Source: Gemmobacter aquaticus (GTDB lineage: Bacteria > Pseudomonadota > Alphaproteobacteria > Rhodobacterales > Rhodobacteraceae). Taken from it: a stretch of DNA of 64,000 bases. A model generated the notes under the pieces. It ran no database searches. It worked only from the letters and a program-made list of their open reading frames with translations, and was not told where the DNA came from. Positions within the stretch are counted from its first letter, which is position 1, and the number at the start of each line of letters is the position of its first letter. Shown here piece after piece: positions 36,009 through 44,159 of the stretch. The stretch lies in the NCBI RefSeq assembly GCF_007859075.1, contig NZ_VOAK01000023.1, positions 124,001 through 188,000 on the forward strand, read 5' to 3'. The translations under genes and the position numbers were made by a program.

Positions 36009-36379
36009 TCCCGACTGTGATTCAGGTAGCGTTGGGCGGGGCAATCGGTGCCAGCCTGCGGTACGGTGCCAATGTGGGCATCGGGCGGCTGCTTGGTGCA
36101 GCCTTCCCCTGGCATACGCTGGCGGTGAACGTGATCGGCTCGGCCCTGATGGGCGGGCTGATGGTCCTTTCGGCCCATCGTGGGCAGCTGCAACTCGCGC
36201 CCTTCCTGATGACCGGCATCCTTGGCGGTTTCACCACCTTTTCTGCCTTCTCGATGGACACCATATCCCTGGCGCAGCGCGGCGAGACTGCGCTTGCAGC
36301 AGGCTATGTGGTGGCCTCGGTCCTATTTTCGCTTGCGGCCTTTGTCTGTGCCGCGGCAGTCACGCGGAGCCTGATATGA
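36005..36379 (+). CDS. crcB: Fluoride channel CrcB (Fluc)
   Basis: A 124-residue protein with four membrane segments. GGAIGASLRYG near the N-terminus, NVIGSALMGG in segment 2 and GGFTTFSAFSMDT in segment 3 are the conserved Fluc motifs including the phenylalanine ladder. It forms a dual-topology dimer that lets toxic fluoride leave the cell. There is no room for a fluoride riboswitch because its start overlaps the engB stop, so it is likely made constitutively with the yidC chain. Confidence 0.95.
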   Translation: MIPTVIQVALGGAIGASLRYGANVGIGRLLGAAFPWHTLAVNVIGSALMGGLMVLSAHRGQLQLAPFLMTGILGGFTTFSAFSMDTISLAQRGETALAAGYVVASVLFSLAAFVCAAAVTRSLI

Positions 36380-37422
36380 GCGGCGTCAAACTTCTGACCG
36401 TCTCGGTGGATGAGGGCGAACAGCGCCTTGATCGCTGGTTCAAACGGCGTTTTCCCCATGTCACCCAAGGTGCGGTGGAAAAAATGTGCCGCACAGGTCA
36501 GGTGCGGGTCGATGGTGCGCGCGCCAAGGCCGCCGATCGCGTTGCCCCCGGCATGGTGATCCGCGTGCCCCCGCTGCCCGACAGCGACGCGCCCAGCCGT
36601 CCGCGCCCCGATGGCGTCAGCGCGGCGGACGCGAAGATGATCCAGAATGCGGTGCTTTTCAAAGACGAGCATATCATCGTGCTGAACAAGCCCTCGGGTC
36701 TGCCGAGTCAGGGCGGATCAGGTCAGGGCGACCGCCATGTCGACGGCCTGACCGAGGCGTTGAAGTTCGGCTACAAGGACCGCCCCAAGCTGGTCCACCG
36801 TCTCGACAAGGACACCTCGGGTGTGCTGGTTCTGGCCCGCACCGACCGGGTAGCCCGCGCGCTGTCCGAAGCGTTCCGCCACCGCAATACCCGCAAGATC
36901 TATTGGGCGCTTGTGGCGGGCGTTCCCCAGCCCAAGCAAGGGTCGATCAAATATGCGCTGATGAAGGCGCCGGGCCATGGGCGCGGCGGCGAGGGCGAAA
37001 AGATGGTCGGCATCCACCCGGCAAAGATGGCGGACTACCCCGATGCCAAGCGCGCCCACACCGATTACTTCACGCTGTGGTTCCTCGGCTCGCGGCTTGC
37101 ATGGATGGCGCTTGAGCCCGTGACCGGGCGCACCCACCAGTTGCGCGCCCATATGGCCGAACTCGGCCACCCGATTCTGGGCGATGGCAAGTATGGCGGA
37201 TCGAACGCCGAAAATATGGGCGACGGCTGGGGCGCCGGTATTGGCGGAGAGCTGTCGCGCAAGCTGCATCTGCACGCCCGCCGCCTGATGGTCGAACACC
37301 CGATCACCAAAGAGATGATGACCTTCACCGCCCCGCTGCCCGAACACATGCAGCGCACATGGAAGCTGCTCGACTGGAAAGAGGGTGACGTGCCCGAAGA
37401 TCCGTTCGAGACGATTCGCTGA
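36376..37422 (+). CDS. rluC: RluC-type 23S rRNA pseudouridine synthase
   Basis: A 348-residue RluA-family enzyme. An S4 RNA-binding domain (about 14-65; QRLDRWFKRRFPHVTQGAVEKM, shortened) precedes the catalytic domain with VLNKPSGLPSQGG and HRLDKDTSGVLVLAR, where Asp144 is the nucleophile, and PVTGRTHQLRAHMAELGHPILGD (shortened). RluC of E. coli modifies positions 955, 2504 and 2580 of 23S rRNA; RluD is the main alternative, but the S4 and loop pattern and length fit RluC better. It is coupled to crcB by a 4-base overlap. Confidence 0.85.
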   Translation: MSGVKLLTVSVDEGEQRLDRWFKRRFPHVTQGAVEKMCRTGQVRVDGARAKAADRVAPGMVIRVPPLPDSDAPSRPRPDGVSAADAKMIQNAVLFKDEHIIVLNKPSGLPSQGGSGQGDRHVDGLTEALKFGYKDRPKLVHRLDKDTSGVLVLARTDRVARALSEAFRHRNTRKIYWALVAGVPQPKQGSIKYALMKAPGHGRGGEGEKMVGIHPAKMADYPDAKRAHTDYFTLWFLGSRLAWMALEPVTGRTHQLRAHMAELGHPILGDGKYGGSNAENMGDGWGAGIGGELSRKLHLHARRLMVEHPITKEMMTFTAPLPEHMQRTWKLLDWKEGDVPEDPFETIR

Positions 37423-37432
37423 GACTGACCCC

Positions 37433-38140
37433 ATGTCCAACTGGAAGCCCAAGCGGTTCTGGAAAACCGCCTCTGTCACTGATGCCGAAGGCGGTTGGAC
37501 CGTCACGCTTGATGGTCGCCCCATCAAGACACCGGCCAAGGTGCCGCTGGTGGTGCCCAGTGCTGCGCTGGCAGAACTGATCGCCACAGAGTGGGATGCC
37601 CAGCAGGGCGAGGTGCGCCCCGAGACGATGCCCGCGACACGGATGGCGAATTCCGCCATAGATAAAGTCCTGCCGCAGTTCCTGGAAGTGGCTGAAATGC
37701 TTGCAGAATATGCAGGATCAGACCTTCTGTGCTATCGCGCAGAAGACCCCGAGGCACTTGCCGCCCGACAGGCTGAGCACTGGAACCCGATGCTCGCCTG
37801 GGCCGAGGCCCATTACGGCGCGCCGCTTCTGGTGACGCGGGGAATCGTGCATGTCCGCCAACCCGAGGACAGCCTGCAAGCCCTGCGGGCGGCCGTGTTC
37901 GCACAAAGCCCGCACCAGCTTGCTGCATTGCATGACCTGATCGCCATCACTGGCTCGATGGTGCTGGGGCTTGCCATAGCCGAGCGTCGAATCACGCCCG
38001 ATGAGGGCTTCAACCTCAGCCGAATCGATGAGCACTGGCAGATCGAACAATGGGGCCAAGACGACGAGGCCGCCGAAATCGAGGCAGCCAAACGTCAGGC
38101 GCTGATCGAGGCGGCGCGATTCCACGAATTGTGCCGGTAA
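37433..38140 (+). CDS. ATP12 family F1-ATPase assembly chaperone
   Basis: A 235-residue protein of the ATP12 family, which in mitochondria binds the alpha subunit of F1-ATPase during assembly. It begins with WKPKRFWKTASV, VTLDGRPIKTPAK is the family N-terminal motif, AELIATEWDAQ and PATRMANSAIDKV follow, and DLLCYRAEDPEALAARQ and ITGSMVLGLAIAE mark the middle and end. The family is largely restricted to alphaproteobacteria and mitochondria. The ATG at 37433 is chosen because the fold begins directly after it; it is 10 bases after the rluC-type gene. Confidence 0.92.
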   Translation: MSNWKPKRFWKTASVTDAEGGWTVTLDGRPIKTPAKVPLVVPSAALAELIATEWDAQQGEVRPETMPATRMANSAIDKVLPQFLEVAEMLAEYAGSDLLCYRAEDPEALAARQAEHWNPMLAWAEAHYGAPLLVTRGIVHVRQPEDSLQALRAAVFAQSPHQLAALHDLIAITGSMVLGLAIAERRITPDEGFNLSRIDEHWQIEQWGQDDEAAEIEAAKRQALIEAARFHELCR

Positions 38141-38214
38141 CAATCTTGCCTGAAAAACCGGCACGATGGGCGCTTCTTTCTCAGGCGCCGAAATAAACCG
38201 ACTGCGACGCCAGA

Positions 38215-38226
38215 GTTAGCGCTAAC
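38215..38226. promoter_or_regulatory. Perfect palindrome GTTAGCGCTAAC, candidate LacI-family operator
   Basis: A 12-bp perfect palindrome with a central CG sits 146 bases before the bztA start, in a gap of 232 bases. This is the shape of operators bound by LacI/GalR-type repressors. A TTGACC hexamer (38240-38245) lies 13 bases beyond it and may be a -35 element. A further inverted repeat, AGAGGCC (38281-38287) and GGCCTCT (38296-38302), is in the likely leader. Confidence 0.5.
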
Positions 38227-38372
38227 GGACCGGTTTTACTTGACCTCCCAAACCGCTTTGCGAAACAGTGTTCGATACTGAGAGGCCGGGACTACGGCCT
38301 CTGGTCACGCATATCCCTGCATAGGGAACAAAACTCCACCCGATCAATCGGGGGACTCAGGAAGAGGTACGC

Positions 38373-39389
38373 ATGAAAAACACGGTAATCCTTGGCGCTC
38401 TGTCGGTCGTGGCGCTGTCCGCCGGCATGGCATCGGCCGACACGCTGGCCGATGTGAAAGCACGCGGCGAGTTGAACTGCGGCGTGAACGTGGGTCTGAC
38501 CGGCTTTGGCGCGCCGGATGCCAACGGCAACTATCAGGGCTTCGACGTGGCTCTGTGCAAGGCTGTCGCTGCGGCCGTTCTGGGCGATGCCTCGAAAGTC
38601 AAATACCTGCCGACCACCGGCGAGACCCGCTTTACCGCGCTCGCCTCGGGCGAGGTTGACGTTCTGATCCGCAACTCGACCTGGTCGTTCCAGCGCGACA
38701 CGGACCTCAAGTTCGATTTCGTCGCGGTGAACTACTATGACGGCCAGGGCTTCATGGTGAAGAAGGATCTGGGCGTGTCTTCGGCGAAGGAACTGGACGG
38801 CGCGACCGTCTGCATCCAGACCGGCACCACGACCGAGCTGAACCTGGCCGACTTCTTCAAGGCCAATAACATGTCCTATACCCCGGTGAACGTGGCGGAC
38901 GACTCGGAAGGCCAGCGCCAGTATCTGGCCGGTGCCTGCGACGTCTACACCACTGACGCTTCGGGCCTTGCCGCCTCGCGCGCCACGCTGCCGGATGCCG
39001 ACAACCACATCATTCTGCCCGAGATCATCTCGAAAGAGCCGCTCGGCCCGCTGGTTCGTCATGGCGACAACAACTGGGGCGACATCATCCGCTGGACCTA
39101 CTTCGCGCTGGTCGCGGCCGAAGAGTACGGCGTGACCTCGGCCAACGTTGCAGACATGGCCACCAGCACCAACAACCCGGAAATCAAGCGACTGCTGGGC
39201 GCCGAAGGCGAGTTGGGCAAGATGCTCGGTCTCGACAACGAGTGGGCGAAGCGCGCCATCGCCGCAAGCGGCAACTATGGCGAGATCTTTGAGGCCAACA
39301 TCGGCTCGGCCACCCCGATCAAGCTGGCCCGTGGTCTGAACGCGCTGTGGACGCAGGGCGGCCTGCAATACGCCCCGCCCTTCCGCTGA
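38373..39389 (+). CDS. bztA: Glutamate/glutamine/aspartate/asparagine-binding protein BztA
   Basis: A 338-residue periplasmic solute-binding protein. The signal peptide is MKNTVILGALSVVALSAGMASA, then DTLADVKARGELNCGVNVGLTGFGAPD begins the mature fold. GNYQGFDVALCKAVAAAVLGD, TRFTALASGEVDVLIRN and VCIQTGTTTELNLADFF are PBP type-3 signatures, and DVYTTDASGLAASRA and RHGDNNWGDIIRWT are typical of the Bzt/AapJ subgroup. In Rhodobacter capsulatus the bztABCD system takes up acidic amino acids and their amides. GGAAGAGG lies upstream of the ATG. Confidence 0.94.
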   Translation: MKNTVILGALSVVALSAGMASADTLADVKARGELNCGVNVGLTGFGAPDANGNYQGFDVALCKAVAAAVLGDASKVKYLPTTGETRFTALASGEVDVLIRNSTWSFQRDTDLKFDFVAVNYYDGQGFMVKKDLGVSSAKELDGATVCIQTGTTTELNLADFFKANNMSYTPVNVADDSEGQRQYLAGACDVYTTDASGLAASRATLPDADNHIILPEIISKEPLGPLVRHGDNNWGDIIRWTYFALVAAEEYGVTSANVADMATSTNNPEIKRLLGAEGELGKMLGLDNEWAKRAIAASGNYGEIFEANIGSATPIKLARGLNALWTQGGLQYAPPFR

Positions 39390-39403
39390 TATCAGAAATC
39401 CGG

Positions 39404-39427
39404 CAGGGGCGCGCCTGGGCGCCCCTG
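39404..39427 (+). other. Stem-loop between bztA and bztB
   Basis: CAGGGGCGC (39404-39412) and GCGCCCCTG (39419-39427) form a 9-bp stem with a 6-nt loop shortly after bztA. No T-run follows. Such hairpins after a binding-protein gene protect its mRNA or end part of the transcripts, giving more binding protein than permease. Confidence 0.6.
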
Positions 39428-39504
39428 TCCAATCAAGAACGATCTCCTGACCCGGAACAGAACCGCAAAAGCGGACGACGGGTAGGATTCGGGGGTACAC
39501 TCAC

Positions 39505-40782
39505 ATGGCTTTTGTCCAAGACGCGCCGAAAGATAGCTTTCGGCTGGGAATGCTCATTTACGACACGCGCTACAGGGCCATCACCATCCAGGTGATCGTG
39601 CTGACGCTATTTCTGCTGTTTTTGTCCTGGCTCGTGAACAACACGATCGAGAACCTTGCCGCCAAGGACCGGAGTTTTGACTTCGGCTTCCTGTGGCAGA
39701 GGGCGGGCTATGACATCAACCAGACACTGATCAGCTATACAAACGACAGCACGCATTTCCGCGCGGCACTGGTCGGGCTGCTGAACACGCTGCTCGCCGC
39801 CACGGTGGGCTGTATTGTGGCGACGATCCTGGGGGTTCTGGTGGGCGTGCTGCGCCTGTCCAAGAACTGGCTCGTCGGCCGGATGATGACGGTCTACGTC
39901 GAGGTCCTGCGCAATGTGCCGGTTCTGCTGTGGATCCTGCTCACGATGACGATCCTTTCAGAAACGACACCGGCACCGTCCGATTTCCGCGTGACGGAGG
40001 CGATGATCGCTGCCGGTGAGGCACCCAAGGCCACGATGATGCTGTGGGATACCGTGGCAATCACCAACCGCGGCATGAACGTGCCCGCGCCCTTGGTCGA
40101 ACACGGACTTCCGCGCCTTGAGCTTCTGGGCATGTCGGTCAATTCGAACGTGCTGGCGTTTCTGGTTGTTCTGGGGGGCAGCCTCTGGGTCAACAGCCGA
40201 ATTCGTGGCCATGCCCGCCGCGTGCAGGAAGCGACCGGTGTGCGACCCGTAACCTGGTGGAAAAGCCTGGCCGTGATCGTGCTGCCGACGGTGGCCCTGC
40301 TGATGGCGCTTGGCTTCCATCTGGATATCCCGACGCTGACCCGCTTCAACTTCAAGGGCGGAACCGAGATTCTGCACAGCTTTACCGCGCTGACCCTTGC
40401 GCTGGCGCTTTATACCTCGGCCTTCATCGCCGAGATCGTCCGCGCCGGCATCATGGCGATTTCGCGCGGCCAGTCCGAGGCGGCCTTCGCCCTCGGCCTG
40501 CGTCCGGGCCGCACCATGAGCCTTGTGATCCTGCCGCAGGCGTTGCGCGTCATCATCCCTCCGTTGATCTCGCAATACCTCAACCTCACCAAGAACACCT
40601 CGCTCGCCATTGCGGTGTCCTACATGGACCTGCGCGGCACACTGGGCGGCATCACGCTGAACCAGACGGGGAAAGAACTGGAATGCATGCTGCTGATGAT
40701 GGCGATCTACCTGACGCTCAGCCTGATCATTTCGTCGGTGATGAACGCGTTCAACCGCGCCGTTGCCCTGAAGGAGCGCTGA
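39505..40782 (+). CDS. bztB: Amino-acid ABC permease BztB
   Basis: A 425-residue HisM/GlnP-type permease of the enlarged Bzt/AapQ form. The N-terminal region has a membrane segment AITIQVIVLTLFLLFLSWLV and then the first part of the permease (ALVGLLNTLLAATVGCIVATILGVLVGVL, shortened). A large insertion follows after RNVPVLLWILLTMTIL. The C-terminal core carries SAFIAEIVRAGIMAISRGQSEAAFALGLRPG, the EAA loop that contacts the ATPase, then PQALRVIIPPLISQYLNLTKNTSLAIAVSYMDL. It forms a heterodimer with BztC. Confidence 0.93.
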   Translation: MAFVQDAPKDSFRLGMLIYDTRYRAITIQVIVLTLFLLFLSWLVNNTIENLAAKDRSFDFGFLWQRAGYDINQTLISYTNDSTHFRAALVGLLNTLLAATVGCIVATILGVLVGVLRLSKNWLVGRMMTVYVEVLRNVPVLLWILLTMTILSETTPAPSDFRVTEAMIAAGEAPKATMMLWDTVAITNRGMNVPAPLVEHGLPRLELLGMSVNSNVLAFLVVLGGSLWVNSRIRGHARRVQEATGVRPVTWWKSLAVIVLPTVALLMALGFHLDIPTLTRFNFKGGTEILHSFTALTLALALYTSAFIAEIVRAGIMAISRGQSEAAFALGLRPGRTMSLVILPQALRVIIPPLISQYLNLTKNTSLAIAVSYMDLRGTLGGITLNQTGKELECMLLMMAIYLTLSLIISSVMNAFNRAVALKER

Positions 40783-40783
40783 G

Positions 40784-42091
40784 ATGACAAGCGTAATCCC
40801 CTTTGTCCGCAACGAGATGCTGCCCGAGAAAGAACCGCCGCTGCGCGAGCGCGGAGTGGTGCACTGGATGCGCCAGAACCTGTTCTCGGGTCCATTGAAC
40901 ACCGTCCTGACGCTGCTTGGGCTTGCGGTGCTCTTGTGGGTCGCCTCGCATGTCCTGCCGTGGCTCATGCACTCGGTCTGGAATGCTTCGTCGCTGACGG
41001 AATGCCGCGATATCATCACCCAAAGGTTTGGCGAGGGTGCCACCGGCGCCTGCTGGGCCATGGTGAAAGAGCGCTGGCACCAGTACCTCTACGGCTTCTA
41101 TCCGATGGACCTGTACTGGCGGCCGAACCTCGCGTTCGTTCTGATGTTCGTGGCCATCGCGCCGGTGCTGTATACCAGCCTGCCGCGCAAGATGCTCTGG
41201 TTCACCGCGATCTACCCTGCGCTGACCTTCTGGCTTTTGTGGGGTGGCTCGGTCTGGACGCCGGTCGTGGCCATGCTGGGCTTCGTGATCCTCGCGCTGA
41301 TCTTCCGTGCACTGGTCGGAAAGCTGGGCGTGCCGGTCTCGGCCGGGATCGGTGTCGTCGTGGCGGCGCTGTGGTGGATGTTCGCGCAAGGCCCGGTCTC
41401 CGACGCTTTGCAGGCGGCCATCCCGCTGTCGATCACCACGGTGGACAGCGACCAGTTCGGCGGTTTCCTTCTGTCGATCGTAATCGGGGTCACGGCCATC
41501 TCGGCCTCGCTGCCGATGGGCATCCTGCTGGCCTTGGGGCGCAAGTCGGACATGCTGATCGTGCGCACGCTGTCGGTGGGCTTTATCGAGTTCATCCGGG
41601 GCGTCCCGCTGATCACGCTGCTCTTCACCGCTTCGCTTCTGCTGCAGTACTTCCTGCCGCCGGGCAGCAACTTTGACATCATCCTGCGCGTCATCATCCT
41701 CGTGACCCTGTTCGCGGCGGCCTATATCGCCGAGGTGATCCGGGGTGGTCTCGCAGCGCTGCCGCGTGGACAGTATGAGGCAGCCGATGCGCTTGGCCTT
41801 GATTACTGGCAAGCGCAGCGTCTGATCATCATGCCCCAGGCCCTGAAGATCTCGATCCCCGGCATCGTCTCCAGCTTTATCGGCCTGTTCAAGGATACGA
41901 CGCTGGTGGCCTTTGTGGGCCTGCAGGATCCGCTGAAGGGTATCACCACGATCGTGCGTGCCGACATCAACTGGAAGGGCATCTACTGGGAGCCCTACAT
42001 CTTTGCCGGCGCCATCTTCTTCATCATCTGCTTCGGCATGTCGCGCTACTCAATGTGGCTCGAACGCAAGCTGAAGACCGACCATCGTTAA
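40784..42091 (+). CDS. bztC: Amino-acid ABC permease BztC
   Basis: A 435-residue permease, partner of BztB, beginning one base after its stop. It has about eight membrane segments: an N-terminal one (LNTVLTLLGLAVLLWVASHVL), two or three extra in the enlarged first half (LAFVLMFVAIAPVLYTSL, KMLWFTAIYPALTFWLLWGG), and the core with SVGFIEFIRGVPLITLLF and YIAEVIRGGLAALPRGQYEAADALGLDYWQ, the EAA loop. Enlarged halves distinguish Bzt/Aap from simple HisQM permeases. Confidence 0.93.
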   Translation: MTSVIPFVRNEMLPEKEPPLRERGVVHWMRQNLFSGPLNTVLTLLGLAVLLWVASHVLPWLMHSVWNASSLTECRDIITQRFGEGATGACWAMVKERWHQYLYGFYPMDLYWRPNLAFVLMFVAIAPVLYTSLPRKMLWFTAIYPALTFWLLWGGSVWTPVVAMLGFVILALIFRALVGKLGVPVSAGIGVVVAALWWMFAQGPVSDALQAAIPLSITTVDSDQFGGFLLSIVIGVTAISASLPMGILLALGRKSDMLIVRTLSVGFIEFIRGVPLITLLFTASLLLQYFLPPGSNFDIILRVIILVTLFAAAYIAEVIRGGLAALPRGQYEAADALGLDYWQAQRLIIMPQALKISIPGIVSSFIGLFKDTTLVAFVGLQDPLKGITTIVRADINWKGIYWEPYIFAGAIFFIICFGMSRYSMWLERKLKTDHR

Positions 42092-42103
42092 GGAGCCAGA
42101 ACC

Positions 42104-42883
42104 ATGGCCGAACAAGCAATCGACCGCTCGAAGATGAAGGTCTCGGACGAGGTCGCCATCCAGATCAGCAACATGAACAAGTGGTATGGCCAGTTCCACG
42201 TCCTGCGGGATGTGAACATGACCGTCCACAAGGGCGAACGCATCGTGATCTGCGGGCCCTCGGGTTCGGGGAAATCGACGCTGATCCGCTGCATCAACCG
42301 TCTGGAAGAGCATCAGTCGGGTGATATCATCGTTGATGGCACAGAGCTTACCAACGACCTGAAGAACATCGACAAGGTGCGCTCCGAGGTCGGGATGGTG
42401 TTCCAGCACTTCAACCTGTTCCCGCATCTGACGATCCTCGAGAACTGCACCCTCGCCCCGATCTGGGTCCGCAAGATCCCGAAGCGCGAGGCGGAGGAGA
42501 CCGCGATGCACTTCCTGCGCAAGGTGAAGATCCCCGAGCAGGCAAACAAGTATCCGGGCCAACTCTCGGGTGGTCAGCAGCAGCGTGTGGCGATTGCCCG
42601 CTCGCTCTGCATGAAGCCACGCATCATGCTGTTTGACGAACCGACCAGCGCCCTTGACCCCGAGATGATCAAGGAGGTGCTCGACACCATGATTGAACTG
42701 GCCGAGGAAGGCATGACCATGCTCTGCGTGACGCATGAGATGGGCTTTGCGCAGGCTGTCGCGAACCGCGTCGTCTTCATGGACAAAGGGCAGATTGTCG
42801 AGCAGAACGAGCCACGCGAGTTCTTCAACAACCCGCAGAGCGAGCGCACCAAGGCGTTCCTCAGCCAGATCCTGGGCCACTGA
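42104..42883 (+). CDS. bztD: Amino-acid ABC ATPase BztD
   Basis: A 259-residue ATPase. Walker A is GPSGSGKST, the Q-loop is [14 protein letters not shown], the signature [15 protein letters not shown], Walker [14 protein letters not shown] and the switch VTHEMGFA. The length and the N-terminal [18 protein letters not shown] match GlnQ/HisP-type subunits. It powers the BztB/BztC permease. AAGGAGCC precedes its ATG by a few bases. It is the last gene before a strong terminator. Confidence 0.95.
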   Translation: MAEQAIDRSKMKVSDEVAIQISNMNKWYGQFHVLRDVNMTVHKGERIVICGPSGSGKSTLIRCINRLEEHQSGDIIVDGTELTNDLKNIDKVRSEVGMVFQHFNLFPHLTILENCTLAPIWVRKIPKREAEETAMHFLRKVKIPEQANKYPGQLSGGQQQRVAIARSLCMKPRIMLFDEPTSALDPEMIKEVLDTMIELAEEGMTMLCVTHEMGFAQAVANRVVFMDKGQIVEQNEPREFFNNPQSERTKAFLSQILGH

Positions 42884-42942
42884 TCGCCGGACCGCGGGGG
42901 CTGTGCGCCCCCGCACCGCGCGCGGTGTTTCCGCCAGTAAGA

Positions 42943-42984
42943 AATGAGAAGGGGCGCCCGCAACCGGGGGCGCCCCTTCTCATT
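42943..42984. terminator. Bidirectional terminator between bztD and the SixA-like gene
   Basis: A 17-bp perfect inverted repeat, AATGAGAAGGGGCGCCC (42943-42959) with its complement at 42968-42984, has an 8-nt loop. It lies between the convergent stops of bztD (42883) and the phosphatase gene (43003) and should stop transcription in both directions. Confidence 0.85.
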
Positions 42985-43002
42985 CTCGATTCGAATTGTC
43001 CG

Positions 43003-43509
43003 TCAGACGGCAAGCTCGCGCGGGATGATGAAGTCATCGACACTGCCCATGGACCACGCCACATCAGCCCAACTGTCGGCGGCGAAATCGACGACCAGCG
43101 TGGCACCGGTCGGATAGCGCTGGAAATCGGGGTTCAGGGGCGCACGGGCAACGATGCGATGGGCAAACTCGGCAATACCGGGATTGTGTCCGATCATCAT
43201 CACGGTCTGTCCGGTGGCATGGCGCAACACGGCAAGCATCACATCGGGCCCTGCGTGATAGAGCGCAGGTTTCAGTTCGAGGATCGGGGTGCCCGGCAAT
43301 GCAGGGGCGATCCCGCTCCATGTCTTGCGGGTGCGCAGGGCATCCGAGCAGAGCACCTGATCGGGCACATAGCCGCGCGAGGCGAGCCAGTTGCCCAGGT
43401 CGGCTGCGGCGGCCTTGCCGCGTTCGTTCAGCGGGCGGTCATGGTCGCTCATCAGCGGGTCATCCCAGCTGGATTTCGCGTGGCGCGTCAGGATCAGGCG
43501 CAGGGTCAT
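43003..43509 (-). CDS. SixA-like histidine phosphatase
   Basis: A 168-residue phosphoglycerate-mutase-like phosphatase of the SixA branch. LILTRHAKSSWDDP carries the RHG-type motif with catalytic His10; CSDALRTRKTW and MMIGHNPGIAEFAH hold the other basic pocket residues (Arg and the second His). SixA of E. coli dephosphorylates phospho-histidine on ArcB or NPr; in this organism the substrate is not known. The ATG at 43509 overlaps the end of the ferredoxin-like gene by 4 bases. Confidence 0.85.
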   Translation of the reverse strand: MTLRLILTRHAKSSWDDPLMSDHDRPLNERGKAAAADLGNWLASRGYVPDQVLCSDALRTRKTWSGIAPALPGTPILELKPALYHAGPDVMLAVLRHATGQTVMMIGHNPGIAEFAHRIVARAPLNPDFQRYPTGATLVVDFAADSWADVAWSMGSVDDFIIPRELAV

Positions 43510-44159
43510 GTGTGGAACTGCCTCATGTGATAGGCGGAATGTAACGGCAGTCTTGCATAGGTCTGGGACACCGGGCAAGCGCGGCGCACGAGGCAGCCAC
43601 CTGTCATGCAATCCATCCCCTGCGGCTGGTCGAGATGGGCGTGACAGCGGGGCACGTCATAGCCCCGCCGATCGAGGGCACCAGCCGGGCAGGACTGCGT
43701 ACAGGGTGCCGCACAGTCGGTACAGGGGCTGGGCGGAGGGCTGGGCAGTTCCATGTCCTCTTTCAGCGCCAGCGCCCCACGGAAGCTGACAAGCAGACCC
43801 TGGCGATGATGCACCAGAAGCCGCACCGGGCTTTCCCATACAGCGCCCGTGCGCAGCGCCCATTGATAGAATGGATGCCAGGGCGGGCCGCCAAAGGGAA
43901 AGAGCGCCTTCGCCCCCAGATCACAGGCCATCCGCCCGATGACGCGGCGCGACCATCTGTCCATCGGATGCGCGGTCCCGTCCTGCCATTCGGGCTGGCT
44001 GGTGAAATGCGCCCAGAATCCTGGTTCAGCCAATCCCAGCATCAGGACGGTGCGCGTGCCCTTGGGAAGCGCCGGATCGTCCTGCGCCGGAAACCCACCC
44101 AGAATTTCCAGCCGATGCGCGGCTGCCTGATCAGCGATCTCGGCCAGCCGCGCGCCCAT
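43506..44159 (-). CDS. Two-cluster [4Fe-4S] ferredoxin-like protein (QueG C-terminal type)
   Basis: A 217-residue cytosolic protein. The N-terminal half (about 1-140) is not a known domain to me and has an RRVIGRMACDLGAKALFPFGGPPWHPF stretch (shortened). Eight cysteines follow: C146, C149, C153, C157 (CTDCAAPCTQSCP) and C172, C184, C189, C195 (DCMTGGCLVRRACP). These form two [4Fe-4S] clusters like those of epoxyqueuosine reductase QueG, but the protein is much shorter than QueG and lacks a recognised cobalamin region. A reductive or electron-transfer role is likely. It follows argB with no gap and overlaps the SixA-like gene. Confidence 0.7.
   Translation of the reverse strand: MGARLAEIADQAAAHRLEILGGFPAQDDPALPKGTRTVLMLGLAEPGFWAHFTSQPEWQDGTAHPMDRWSRRVIGRMACDLGAKALFPFGGPPWHPFYQWALRTGAVWESPVRLLVHHRQGLLVSFRGALALKEDMELPSPPPSPCTDCAAPCTQSCPAGALDRRGYDVPRCHAHLDQPQGMDCMTGGCLVRRACPVSQTYARLPLHSAYHMRQFHT

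Noticed and set aside
36005-36379. Fluoride riboswitch before crcB
   Set aside because: The crcB start overlaps the engB stop by 4 bases and no aptamer-like sequence is free upstream.
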